Shown here piece after piece: positions 7,693 to 15,228 of a stretch of DNA of 64,000 bases. The notes below the pieces were generated by a model. It saw only the letters and a program-made list of their open reading frames with translations, did not search any database and was not told the origin of the DNA. The stretch's first letter is position 1; every line of letters starts with the position of its first letter. The position numbers and the translations under genes were made by a program. Source of the DNA: Prevotellamassilia timonensis (GTDB lineage Bacteria; Bacteroidota; Bacteroidia; Bacteroidales; Bacteroidaceae); NCBI RefSeq assembly GCF_900106785.1, contig NZ_LT629844.1, positions 1-64,000 on the forward strand, given 5' to 3'.

Positions 7693-8070
7693 TCAGTTCC
7701 ATTGGTTCCAGGGCAAGCCTATCAGCAATGACTTTCCGTCAGCTTCCCTCAGTTCGCAAGCCAGCAGCCACGCATCAGTCCGGATGGCATCCATGTCGTT
7801 TACCGCCTGCTGATACCGGGAAGGAGCCATAGCACCTGACTGAATCATCCATTCCCCGGCACAAGTCTCAGGATCAATGGCATCCACAAAGGATTCAATC
7901 TCCTTGATAAGGTTCTCCAACTTTCTATCTTTCATTTCAGCGGTGAAGGAAAACGGAACACCGCTCAAGGTTTTCCGATGGAAGTCAAAGAAAAGACTGC
8001 CATCTACATACTTTACAGAAACAGTCCAGCCAAGCAAGGCTGCAATGCTGAATACATTTTTATTTCTCAT
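7693..8070 (-). CDS. Conserved small protein of unknown function
   Basis: 125 residues from MRNKNVFSIAALLGWTV; an upstream in-frame Met at 8100 would run back toward the preceding gene. No domain is recognised. The N-terminal stretch is hydrophobic but contains charged residues, so it is not a clear signal peptide; the rest is acidic and soluble. It is the last of four closely spaced minus-strand genes (9001 to 7693) behind the hairpin promoter at 9090-9256. Genes like this are common in Bacteroides ICEs without assigned function. Confidence 0.6.
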   Translation of the reverse strand: MRNKNVFSIAALLGWTVSVKYVDGSLFFDFHRKTLSGVPFSFTAEMKDRKLENLIKEIESFVDAIDPETCAGEWMIQSGAMAPSRYQQAVNDMDAIRTDAWLLACELREADGKSLLIGLPWNQWN

Positions 8071-8147
8071 AAGACATAAAGCTACATACAGACCTGCCAA
8101 GTCCGTGATGGATATGGCAGGTCACTTTCTTGTTACAAATCATACGT

Positions 8148-8498
8148 TCAATAACCCATTCTTGCAAGGAACTCCTGCAAACGGCTGTCACGCAACTTTT
8201 TCAGTGGCACCGGATGGAAGTTTTCCTGCTGCCTTACTTGCAGCTTGCCGAAGCCTTGTTTGGTCAAATCCAACTCAATGTCCGAAAGTTCATTCAAGGA
8301 AATGTAGCCGTACTCGTCCTCCATCAGTCCGATGACGATACCGAAGAGGATAGTGTCGTTTCCTTCTTTTTCACCTTCAAGAATGAACCACCGCACACCA
8401 CCGAGCGCAAAGATGGCACGGCAAATAGCGTCCTTTCCCTTGCCGTCCTGAGAATAGAGAGGAAAGCCTTTCAAGGCTTCCTCCAACTGCGTTGTCAT
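8148..8498 (-). CDS. DUF2958 domain protein
   Basis: 116 residues. The order of features matches DUF2958: FPLYSQDGKGKDAI at the start, WFILEGEKEGNDTILFGIVIGL in the middle, EDEYGYISLNEL, then a basic C-terminus. The domain is frequent in plasmids and ICEs of several phyla and has no assigned biochemical role. The start at 8498 (MTTQLEEAL) fits family length. It is the third gene of the operon led by the gene at 9001. Confidence 0.75.
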   Translation of the reverse strand: MTTQLEEALKGFPLYSQDGKGKDAICRAIFALGGVRWFILEGEKEGNDTILFGIVIGLMEDEYGYISLNELSDIELDLTKQGFGKLQVRQQENFHPVPLKKLRDSRLQEFLARMGY

Positions 8499-8511
8499 AA
8501 GTCTGCACATA

Positions 8512-8679
8512 TCAATCCAAAATTATTTCGTCTTTATAAACATCTATTTCTGCACCACTGCTGAACTGAACCACAAAACCATGTTCAGAGAGGGCTACGA
8601 TAGTTCCTCGGTGGTAGCCTCGCCAAGGGGTTATCAACTCGCATTGTCTGCCATATTCGGGAAAATCATATTCATCCAT
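8512..8679 (-). CDS. Small acidic protein of unknown function
   Basis: 55 residues from MDEYDFPEYG. The sequence GYHRGTIVALSEHGFVVQFSSGAEIDVYKDEI has the alternating pattern of a small SH3/Tudor-like beta barrel, but this is only a shape impression. It lies 7 bases from the upstream gene end and 13 bases from the DUF2958 start, so the genes are co-transcribed. Confidence 0.5.
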   Translation of the reverse strand: MDEYDFPEYGRQCELITPWRGYHRGTIVALSEHGFVVQFSSGAEIDVYKDEIILD

Positions 8680-8686
8680 AGTCCTG

Positions 8687-9001
8687 TCATTTAGAGGTTG
8701 GAAATTCGGGGTCAAAAATCAAGTCACACTCAATGAGCCGTTGATAGGCTTCTGCAGAAAGCCGTGATGCCCACTCATTGCGGTCATCGTATCTTCCCTG
8801 CTGATAGTTGTGTGCCAGCTGCTTCATGAAGCCGAGGAACACCTTGAACATCTGCTGTTGCAGGTAGCGGTGAGCTTTGGTCAGTTCCCTGCCAGTCTGG
8901 TCAGGTGAACACATACTGCCATTTACAAAGTTGGCGAACTCTTGTGCAAAAGCCTTGTCACGTTCGGAGATGGTAGCTCCGGATAATTCGGGATAATCCA
9001 T
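8687..9001 (-). CDS. Small helical protein of unknown function, first gene after SP2
   Basis: 104 residues, mostly helical and polar, with no domain recognised. The ATG at 9001 follows an 89-base interval containing a short GAAGC/GCTTC hairpin (about 9050-9066) and a purine-rich stretch, then the large hairpin element SP2. The gene at 15531 has the same arrangement upstream. If SP2 works as proposed, this is the first protein made from that site in a recipient cell. Confidence 0.6.
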   Translation of the reverse strand: MDYPELSGATISERDKAFAQEFANFVNGSMCSPDQTGRELTKAHRYLQQQMFKVFLGFMKQLAHNYQQGRYDDRNEWASRLSAEAYQRLIECDLIFDPEFPTSK

Positions 9002-9089
9002 AGTTAAAACAATTTAGATGGTTGCGATTCCGATTCTTCTCCCTCTTGTGAAGCCCTTTAGAGCTTCTTGGTCGGGAAAACCGTTTTTT

Positions 9090-9256
9090 CGTGCAGTTCC
9101 TCACTGCGGACAACAGGGAGAAAAAGGCAAGTGTGAGGTCCGAGGACTTTACGGAATACCCAATTTGGCACAAATTGCGGAAGGCTGCCGGAAAGTCCTC
9201 AGTCCGAAAGCGTCAGCGGCACTTGACGTTTCTCCCGTCCGCAGTACCTTTGCACG
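9090..9256 (-). promoter_or_regulatory. Candidate single-stranded DNA promoter SP2
   Basis: + strand pairings: CGTGCA (9090-9095)/TGCACG (9251-9256); ACTGCGGAC (9103-9111)/GTCCGCAGT (9237-9245); GGGAGAAA (9116-9123)/TTTCTCCC (9229-9236); CAAGTG (9128-9133)/CACTTG (9220-9225); GAGGACTTT (9142-9150)/AAAGTCCTC (9192-9200). The tip hairpin is CAATTTG-GCA-CAAATTG (9161-9177). The right arm holds TTG (9223-9225), 19 bases, TACCTTTG (9245-9252). The -33 is paired; the middle of the -7 faces an internal loop (9096-9102 against 9246-9250). In duplex DNA this promoter points right, away from the gene at 9001; in folded + strand it points into it. Confidence 0.65.
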
Positions 9257-9417
9257 TATAAAACGAGTTGGACCAAGAAGCTCCAACGGTTTTCAAGACT
9301 TTCCCGACTAGGATTCCAAGGGAAAGAATTAGTTCTAACAGGTCATCTCAAATATATTCCTCAGAAAGTCCGCGTAACCCAGTATTCTGACCATCTTGAA
9401 GATGAGCTACCCGAAAA

Positions 9418-10136
9418 CCGTTGCCGTTGTGAGAACCTACAAAGTGAAGCGAAGTGGAGCCTTGCAGGTTCTCTCTATGGCAACGGATTGGAGTTCCATT
9501 CGCAGCCAAAGCCACTCAGCCGAGCTTTGCTTGGTGTTGAAGACACGGAGCAAACCAGATGGCACATTCATTCCCAAAAAGGTCGTCACTTCCGGCATCG
9601 CATGAAATACGAATAGTCGGAAGTGGTGACCAACATCTGTGAGCTAACTGCATAAACCATTCGATGGCTCTACTTCCGCAAGCGTCAGCCTGCGTTCGGT
9701 AGAGCCATCGAGCAAGTCATCATTGGTAGATATGTTTTCCAACCTCATTGACACTGTGAGAAACAGCAGAGTGGAGCGAAGTGAAACCCTGCTGCTTCTC
9801 TCTGTGGCAATGGACTGAAACTTCCATTTGTAGCAAAAGCCTATCAGCCGGGCTTTGCTTGATGTCGAAGACACGGAGCAAACCGGATGGCACATCTCCC
9901 AAAAGGTCGTCACTTCCGGCATCGCATGAAATACGAAAAGTCGAAGTGGTGACCAACATCTGTGAGCTAACTGTATAAACCATTCGATGGCTCTACTTCT
10001 GCAAGCGTCAGCCTGCGTTCGGTAGAACCATCGAGCAAGTTATCATTTATAGATATGTTTTCCAACCTCATTGACACTGTGAGAAACAACTGAGTGGAGC
10101 GAAGTGAAACCCTGTTGCTTCTCTCTGTGGCAATGG
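9418..10136. repeat. Three tandem structured hairpin units, period about 323-327 bases
   Basis: Hairpins at 9418-9486, 9745-9813 and 10068-10136 share one design: an 8-base outer stem, a 5 by 5 internal loop, a 12-base inner stem and a 19-base loop of the form AGTGRAGCGAAGTGRARCC. The arms differ between copies with matching changes on the partner strand (see findings). Other inverted repeats recur between them, for example TCGATGGCTCTAC (9661-9673) with GTAGAGCCATCGA (9699-9711), repeated with one mismatch at 9984-10034. I see no credible gene in 9257-10231. The region could be a non-coding RNA or a site that folds as ssDNA. Confidence 0.75.
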
Positions 10137-10231
10137 AATGAAACATGCAAAAAAACGACAAACCTACCATGCTATGCTCCAGCCTGCATCAGGTAAGATT
10201 TCCGTTTAATAATCAATAGATTTCTGTAATT

Positions 10232-11266
10232 TCAAAAATATGTTTTTACAGCAAACAGGAACTGATCAATGAAAATCTGTTTGAATGCTGCAATATTGTT
10301 CTGTTCATAGAACATCAGCATTGCTTTTTTATAGTCAATTGAATCTACACTGCGGAATGAGATAGGACAATAGCCGTAGGCAATCAAAATTCCATTGCTT
10401 ATGATGCGTGCCGTGCGTTTGTTGCCGTCAGAAAATGCCTGTATATAGGAAAGGAGCACAAGAGCCAACAAAGCCTTTTCAAACACTTCATTCTTGCCGT
10501 TAATAAGCTGACAACTGTCTTCAAGGGCTTCCCTGATTTGAAATTCATTATCAAGCGGTTGATAATTTGTTCCGGTTATACCGACACGCCTAAGACGGAT
10601 ATGGCGTTCGACACCCAGCTCCTTAACAAGCAGCGCATGGATTTCCTCTATACGAGTTAACGATATTTCTTTCAGATAATCCGGTACATCAAGGATAAAG
10701 TCAAGAGCATCCTTATGGTTAAGCAGCATCACAGCTTCCTCTTTGGTCTTTCCGTTAGCGGTCTGTTTCTCTTTCAACAGACGTTCCGTTTCAAGTAATG
10801 AATAAGTATTACCTTCGATTTGTGAGGATTTCCATGACAGGTCTATACCCAACCTTTCCATCTCCTTACGATATTCAATATCCGTCATTTCCGAAAGGTG
10901 CAAACGAAATTTTGACTGTGCTTCATGCAACAACGCCAGCTCATCGTCTGTAAACAAACGTACATTCGGCAATATGTCACGTATCAGGTCAAAGTTAAAA
11001 CTTTCCTGGACCGTGCGTTCATCAATATCCTTGTCAAAATAAGTATCAAGACTGAGTGGCATGGTCACATGAGCTTGAGGAGTGAGTTTGTATTTGGTAG
11101 CCGGTCCTTTACCGACCACCTCGATATACCCTTTTTCCACACAGTCTGCAATGACACGCTTTAAGGTACGTTCGCTTATCTCTGTAGTGACAGCATGTCC
11201 TATCTCCATACGTTTTGAAAGCGGATGATAGTGCAAATATTGTAATATTTCAGTTTCTGTTGTCAT
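10232..11266 (-). CDS. Fic-domain protein with altered catalytic motif
   Basis: 344 residues. The N-terminal 80 residues form a winged-helix-like domain (TERTLKR-type region). About 110-330 is the Fic fold. The inhibitory helix SSQIEGN matches the class II (S/T)xxxE(G/N) motif. The core motif reads YIQAFSDGNKRTAR, where the catalytic His of HxFx(D/E)GNxxR is Gln (codon CAG). AMP transfer is therefore doubtful; a regulatory or altered activity is possible. The start at 11266 fits the TATATTTG box at 11288-11295. Repeated TTTG(A/T)CCCGATT motifs lie upstream. Confidence 0.8.
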   Translation of the reverse strand: MTTETEILQYLHYHPLSKRMEIGHAVTTEISERTLKRVIADCVEKGYIEVVGKGPATKYKLTPQAHVTMPLSLDTYFDKDIDERTVQESFNFDLIRDILPNVRLFTDDELALLHEAQSKFRLHLSEMTDIEYRKEMERLGIDLSWKSSQIEGNTYSLLETERLLKEKQTANGKTKEEAVMLLNHKDALDFILDVPDYLKEISLTRIEEIHALLVKELGVERHIRLRRVGITGTNYQPLDNEFQIREALEDSCQLINGKNEVFEKALLALVLLSYIQAFSDGNKRTARIISNGILIAYGYCPISFRSVDSIDYKKAMLMFYEQNNIAAFKQIFIDQFLFAVKTYF

Positions 11267-11279
11267 ATCTAAAATTCTT

Positions 11280-11366
11280 AATCGGGACAAATATACTGCT
11301 TTCTCGTAGAAAATCGGGTCAAATTGGCCTGTTTTATGTCTTTAAAATCATAGTTTTGTCCCGATT
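11280..11366 (-). promoter_or_regulatory. Promoter with three operator-like repeats upstream of the Fic gene
   Basis: Minus-strand -7 box TATATTTG at 11288-11295. AATCGGGACAAA (11280-11291) and AATCGGGTCAAA (11312-11323) are direct copies 32 bases apart, and TTTGTCCCGATT (11355-11366) is an inverted copy, perfectly complementary to the first. The first copy overlaps the -7 box, so a repressor binding there, possibly the Fic protein's own winged-helix domain, would block transcription. The rest of 11367-11539 shows nothing. Confidence 0.6.
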
Positions 11367-11539
11367 CAAATTTAAATTAAAATCATCAGCACAAGAATGC
11401 AAATGAACAAACGATAGAAAAATATCAGCTTGAATGAGATGCTGCAGATGGAATATTTATAGACCTCAATTCCCAAATAACGTAGCAGTCCTGTTATTGC
11501 TGTCTGGCGCTTGCAATGACAGAACTACAGCAGAAGTTT

Positions 11540-12013
11540 CTACTTCCTCTTTGGCAGGCGGATTTTTCGGTTGTCTGTTTCCCATTTATCCACATAGTTG
11601 TTCAGAGCTTCAGAAATAACGTCCTTCAATAAGGCACCTTCCACAAGAGAAATGTACTTCACCTTTTGAAGTAAATCCGGATCTACGATAAAGGTGGCTC
11701 GAATTTCATGGGGCTTCTTGCCACTTTTGGCTGTTTCGCCTTTCTTGGGGCGACCCACATTCTCCCTGCGTTTGGCTTCCAGTTTGGACTTCATTTTATC
11801 GGTAGCTTCCATTTCGGTTGCTTCTTTCTTCGAAGATGCTTTTGCAGGTGCTGCCTTCGGACTATCCATCTTATCCGTTTGAGCAGCCGGCTGTTTCGCT
11901 TGTTCTGCTGCTTGCTCAACAGCCTGTTCCTTAGGCTGTTCCTGTACCGGGTCAGATGGAATGGCTTCACCCATGAAGCCATCCATCAATAAGGATAAAT
12001 TCTTCTTACTCAT
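11540..12013 (-). CDS. Ribbon-helix-helix partition partner of ParA
   Basis: 157 residues. The first about 100 are low-complexity, rich in Ala, Gln, Glu, Lys and Pro. The C-terminal about 50 (HEIRATFIVDPDLLQKVKYISL and following helix) look like a ribbon-helix-helix DNA-binding domain. It follows parA by 77 bases in the same direction, the usual place for the centromere-binding partner. The gap between the two genes contains GTAA-rich repeats that recur elsewhere in the element. Confidence 0.65.
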   Translation of the reverse strand: MSKKNLSLLMDGFMGEAIPSDPVQEQPKEQAVEQAAEQAKQPAAQTDKMDSPKAAPAKASSKKEATEMEATDKMKSKLEAKRRENVGRPKKGETAKSGKKPHEIRATFIVDPDLLQKVKYISLVEGALLKDVISEALNNYVDKWETDNRKIRLPKRK

Positions 12014-12102
12014 ATTGTTTACTTTATTACTTGTTTACTTGCTGATTAACTTACTATGTTACCAATAACCTTTGTGATTAGTAATATAGTTTACCTATTT
12101 TC
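12014..12102. repeat. GTAA-rich intergenic repeat, copy 1
   Basis: The gap between parA and its partner holds repeated TTACTT/GTTTAC motifs. It ends in GTGATTAGTAATATAGTTTACCTATTTTC (split here as GTGATTAGTAA, TATA, GTTTACCTATTTTC; 12074-12102), which overlaps the last codons of parA. A 29-base match differing by one base is at 47084-47112, and a related copy is at 18362-18396. Confidence 0.75.
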
Positions 12103-12855
12103 TTCCCGACTGATTATTTCATCGGCCAGTGTTCGATAGTCTGCTGCACCGTTGCTTTTCGGTTCGTACTCAAAGATGGTCTGACCAGACAGCGGCATTT
12201 CGGCTATGGAAATATTCTCCCGGATTTTCGTCTGAAAAACCTTCTCTCCGTACCGCTTTTCCACCATGGAAATCACTTCCCTGTTCAACTTCCGGTTATT
12301 GAACCTGGTGAAGAAAACACCGCCTAATTCAAGCATTGGGTTTACCCTGCGTTTCACTTCCCGAACTATATCATCCAGCATGGTCAAGCCTTTCAAGGGC
12401 AAGGCTTCGGCAGTGAGCGGTATGTAGAGTTTGTCCGCTGCCACCAGCGCATTGGTCGTCACGATACCGAGTGAGGGAGAGCAATCCATCAGGATGTAGT
12501 CATACTTCTCCTTATGTTCATCAAGACAGGATTTAAGGATGCCTTCCCTTGCCATCATGGTAGCCATGTCTATTTCGGCTCTTGCCAAGTCCAGTGATGC
12601 TGGAACAAGGTCCAGGTTTTCACGGATGGGTACGATAGGTAGCGGTTGGTCTTTGACCAGCGTATCATAGATACTTGTTTCCGGGTCTTCGTTCTGCGTC
12701 AGCGTGAACGTGAGGTTCTGCTGTGCATCCAGGTCAACGAGCAGCACCCGTTTTCCTCTCAGGGCAAGTGCTGCACCTATACATGCGGTAGAAGTAGTTT
12801 TGCCGACTCCACCTTTCTGATTGCCGATGGCTATTGTTATATTTTTTGCTACCAT
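12091..12855 (-). CDS. ParA-family ATPase
   Basis: 254 residues. Deviant Walker A GNQKGGVGKTTS lies near residues 11-22, DLDAQQN is the Walker A-prime region, and LMDCSPSLG is Walker B. This is the Soj/ParA form without an N-terminal HTH. With the ribbon-helix-helix gene downstream it makes a partition-like pair, presumably stabilising the excised circle. The start at 12855 gives the standard N-terminus. A minus-strand TATATTTG box lies at about 12898-12910 within a very AT-rich leader. Confidence 0.85.
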   Translation of the reverse strand: MVAKNITIAIGNQKGGVGKTTSTACIGAALALRGKRVLLVDLDAQQNLTFTLTQNEDPETSIYDTLVKDQPLPIVPIRENLDLVPASLDLARAEIDMATMMAREGILKSCLDEHKEKYDYILMDCSPSLGIVTTNALVAADKLYIPLTAEALPLKGLTMLDDIVREVKRRVNPMLELGGVFFTRFNNRKLNREVISMVEKRYGEKVFQTKIRENISIAEMPLSGQTIFEYEPKSNGAADYRTLADEIISREENR

Positions 12856-13150
12856 TTTTATAGGTTTACTATATTACTTTACTACTATATTATTATACTA
12901 CAAATATACTATATTATTTTATTATTACATAATTAGTTTACCTATATTTTATTAAAAACAATACGCTATTTTATATGTTGTATATCACATATTTACATCG
13001 TTTTTTTTCAAAGGGAATAAAATATAGATTTACACACTTAACTTCAATGCGTAATTAAACATGTTATCATGTAAACTCTATTATATAACAAATAGATATT
13101 TGCATTAGATTTCATTTTAACATCGTCAACTATTTCTACTATCCAAATAT
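12856..13150. repeat. AT-rich region upstream of parA with AGTAA-type repeats
   Basis: About 300 bases without a gene. The parA-proximal part (12856-12950) has many AGTAA/ATAGTA repeats, including AGTTTACCTAT (12934-12944), the core of the dispersed repeat seen at 12091, 18385 and 47100. It may hold the parA promoter, an operator or a centromere-like site. Nothing else stands out in 12950-13150. Confidence 0.5.
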
Positions 13151-13187
13151 AAAAACTCCGACCCATACCTTACGGCGGAAGTCGGAG
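13151..13187 (-). terminator. Rho-independent terminator after the pcfJ-like gene
   Basis: Read on the minus strand: CTCCGAC (13181-13187) pairs with GTCGGAG (13156-13162), followed by TTTTT (13151-13155). It ends the operon that runs from 15531 to 13207. Confidence 0.75.
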
Positions 13188-13206
13188 CGGAACATATATA
13201 AGGAAT

Positions 13207-14481
13207 CTACGCTGTCTGTTTGGCTGCAAGTATCTGATGGGCATGCGCATTGACCAGCCGGACAATCCGGTCATGGTGCGGAGTGTTCGTATTGCACAGC
13301 CCACGGCTCTGTATCACTTTCCCCTCGGTCAGTGAAAACTCAATTGTTTCAATGCGGTTTCCCTCCTTGTCATGAGCCGATAATATCAAGCTGTCCGCCT
13401 TGGCATAGTATTCGCATTGGAAGACACAATGATGCAGGGCATTTCCCTCGGCTTGGAAGGCTTCCAGACTATCGAGTACCGAAATCACCAAGTCTTTGTC
13501 GGTGATGGTGATGCCGAAGTAGTGTGACTTCTCCTTGTAGAACTCGGCTTCCTTCCGTTTGGCTCGCTGCATCTGCTCTTGGCTTTTACGTTTCTGCTCC
13601 ATTTGGTTGTGTCGGTTCATCCAATAGTCATGCTCGGCTCTGAGGTTCTGCGGACAGATATACTTGGGGTTACAGATGTCCTTGCCACACTGCTCCAGCA
13701 AGCGGATGGTATCTGCCCACAATCCCATGTCCGAAGGGCGGTAATGATGCCGGGTGGCTACCTTATACGGCTGCCAGCATCGGTCAAGTTCCAAAGGTCG
13801 GTTTACAAAATAAGACACGGCATGTAAATCTTTTGACTTGAGGATGGTTTCCATCCGGCTGTCCGTCAGCACGGCTTTCATCAGCTTCATCGGGTGGCAG
13901 TCGGGCAACTTGCCTTTCATGCCGTTGCGTTTCAGTTCGGGCAGCAGCCGATGGTCCGGATAAACATAGGTGTCTGCAATGAGCCAGTGAACTTCGTTCG
14001 GTCGCTTCAAAGTGATTTCGGATGCCCAATCAAAGCAGTCCACATAATAGCTCAATGTCCTTGCTCTTGCCGTGACAGCCAACCTGCCTTCGGCATTGAG
14101 CCACAGACGGCATGCTTCCCAGTAGACTACCTCCATAGGCATTCCTTTTCGAAAGGTCGTTTCCAAGCGGAAGACCCGTTGCACCTGCAAATGGTCTATT
14201 ACTTCGAGGGAAGAAAAATAATAGGCTTCCTTGATGGTGCGTTTGAGGGTGTCCTTTATCTGTAAGCGAGTACCGCAATAAGGGCAGCATACCGACTTCC
14301 CTTTTCCCTCATAGTCGAAGTGCCTGCCACAATCGCCACATGTACACTTGTGTGCGGAAGTCCGGAAGCAGACATGTCCTGCCACTTTCCGCACTGCCCA
14401 TGTGAGCACTTTGGGGCTTATGGCGGTCAGCTTCTCATTGGAAACTGCCACCTGTTTTTCTATTTTCGTTCTTGCTTTCAT
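13207..14481 (-). CDS. PcfJ-like protein
   Basis: 424 residues with the PcfJ-family layout. A zinc-ribbon (CTCGDCGRHF, then CCPYCGTRLQ) lies near residues 44-75. A long helical middle follows, then the C-terminal block ALHHCVFQCEYYAKADSLILSA with the trailing IETIEFSL segment. PcfJ was named on the enterococcal pCF10 plasmid and is widespread in ICEs; its role is unknown. Its start overlaps the end of the PcfK-like gene by 4 bases. It is the last gene of the operon that starts behind SP3. Confidence 0.75.
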   Translation of the reverse strand: MKARTKIEKQVAVSNEKLTAISPKVLTWAVRKVAGHVCFRTSAHKCTCGDCGRHFDYEGKGKSVCCPYCGTRLQIKDTLKRTIKEAYYFSSLEVIDHLQVQRVFRLETTFRKGMPMEVVYWEACRLWLNAEGRLAVTARARTLSYYVDCFDWASEITLKRPNEVHWLIADTYVYPDHRLLPELKRNGMKGKLPDCHPMKLMKAVLTDSRMETILKSKDLHAVSYFVNRPLELDRCWQPYKVATRHHYRPSDMGLWADTIRLLEQCGKDICNPKYICPQNLRAEHDYWMNRHNQMEQKRKSQEQMQRAKRKEAEFYKEKSHYFGITITDKDLVISVLDSLEAFQAEGNALHHCVFQCEYYAKADSLILSAHDKEGNRIETIEFSLTEGKVIQSRGLCNTNTPHHDRIVRLVNAHAHQILAAKQTA

Positions 14482-14909
14482 AGTTCCATGCCTTGAAAGA
14501 GTGAGAGTTCTTGAATGGGTTTGGGTTGCGGTTTGGCTGCCTTGGGTCGGCTGTTGCGTTGCTGCAATTTCCGCATTTCCTCCTCCTGGTATCGTTTGAG
14601 TGCAATGGCTCGTTGTTCTGCCTTCTCCTCCTCGGTCAGCTCAATGTGATGATTCACTACAACATTGCAGTCCATCGGCTTGCCGATTTCCAAATCGGGC
14701 TCATCTATCGCATGGACTGCCATGGCATAAACCTCCATGTCGCTGAGACCGCAGCAGCCGGATTGCTGTACGGCATGGAAGATATAGTTGACCACATCGT
14801 CAATGGTGCGTGTGGTGGTTTCATACTTGGCACGGAAGAGTTCATCTTCCTTGGCTCGGTTATCAAGATAGTTCTTGATGAGTTCCTTGAAATGGTCAGT
14901 TCCTTTCAT
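14478..14909 (-). CDS. PcfK-like protein
   Basis: 143 residues. The N-terminal MKGTDHFKELIKNYLDNRA and the following helix match the PcfK family; the C-terminus is basic and ends in a PIQELSLFQG segment. That tail resembles the motifs by which small proteins bind clamp-like partners, but this is only a resemblance. It is coupled to PcfJ by a 4-base overlap, the usual PcfK-PcfJ pairing. Confidence 0.7.
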   Translation of the reverse strand: MKGTDHFKELIKNYLDNRAKEDELFRAKYETTTRTIDDVVNYIFHAVQQSGCCGLSDMEVYAMAVHAIDEPDLEIGKPMDCNVVVNHHIELTEEEKAEQRAIALKRYQEEEMRKLQQRNSRPKAAKPQPKPIQELSLFQGMEL

Positions 14910-14959
14910 ATGTTCCTAATGTTTAAGCGTAAATAATCATCAGCAGTCACCGGCTGTAT

Positions 14960-15196
14960 TCAGCCTACCATAACGTGGCAGTCCACCACTTCGGCAGGAA
15001 GTCCGAAAGCCGGACAATGTGAGAAGTAAGGGAAACATTCTCCCTCTTGTTCCGTTGCGGTAGTGATACCCATGACTTTATTCTCCGTGTACCACTGGTC
15101 AATCAGAGCGATTTCTTCATCCGTCAGTCCGGTTGCATCCGAGTTGAACAGATAGCAGAGTGCCCATGTGGGAATGGCTTCAATGGGAGTGTCCAT
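14960..15196 (-). CDS. DUF6926-like small acidic protein
   Basis: 78 residues from MDTPIEAIPTWAL. The sequence LCYLFNSDATGLTDEEIALIDQW followed by a conserved ECFPYFSHCPAFGL tail matches a small family I recall as DUF6926 in Bacteroidales ICEs. It is acidic, a property shared with many DNA-mimic or anti-defence proteins, though nothing here proves that role. It lies 32 bases after the gene at 15229-15531 and before the PcfK-like gene. Confidence 0.6.
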   Translation of the reverse strand: MDTPIEAIPTWALCYLFNSDATGLTDEEIALIDQWYTENKVMGITTATEQEGECFPYFSHCPAFGLPAEVVDCHVMVG

Positions 15197-15228
15197 AGCG
15201 TTTTCTTTTAAGTTCGTTATTCCGTGAA

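Noticed and set aside
9418-10136. Integron attC array or retron msr-msd
   Set aside because: No integron integrase or cassette genes and no attC core sites; no reverse transcriptase in the window.
9396-10170. Short open frames on both strands across the tandem hairpin region
   Set aside because: They follow the repeat structure, lack ribosome-binding sites, are not conserved in frame between copies and show no family features.
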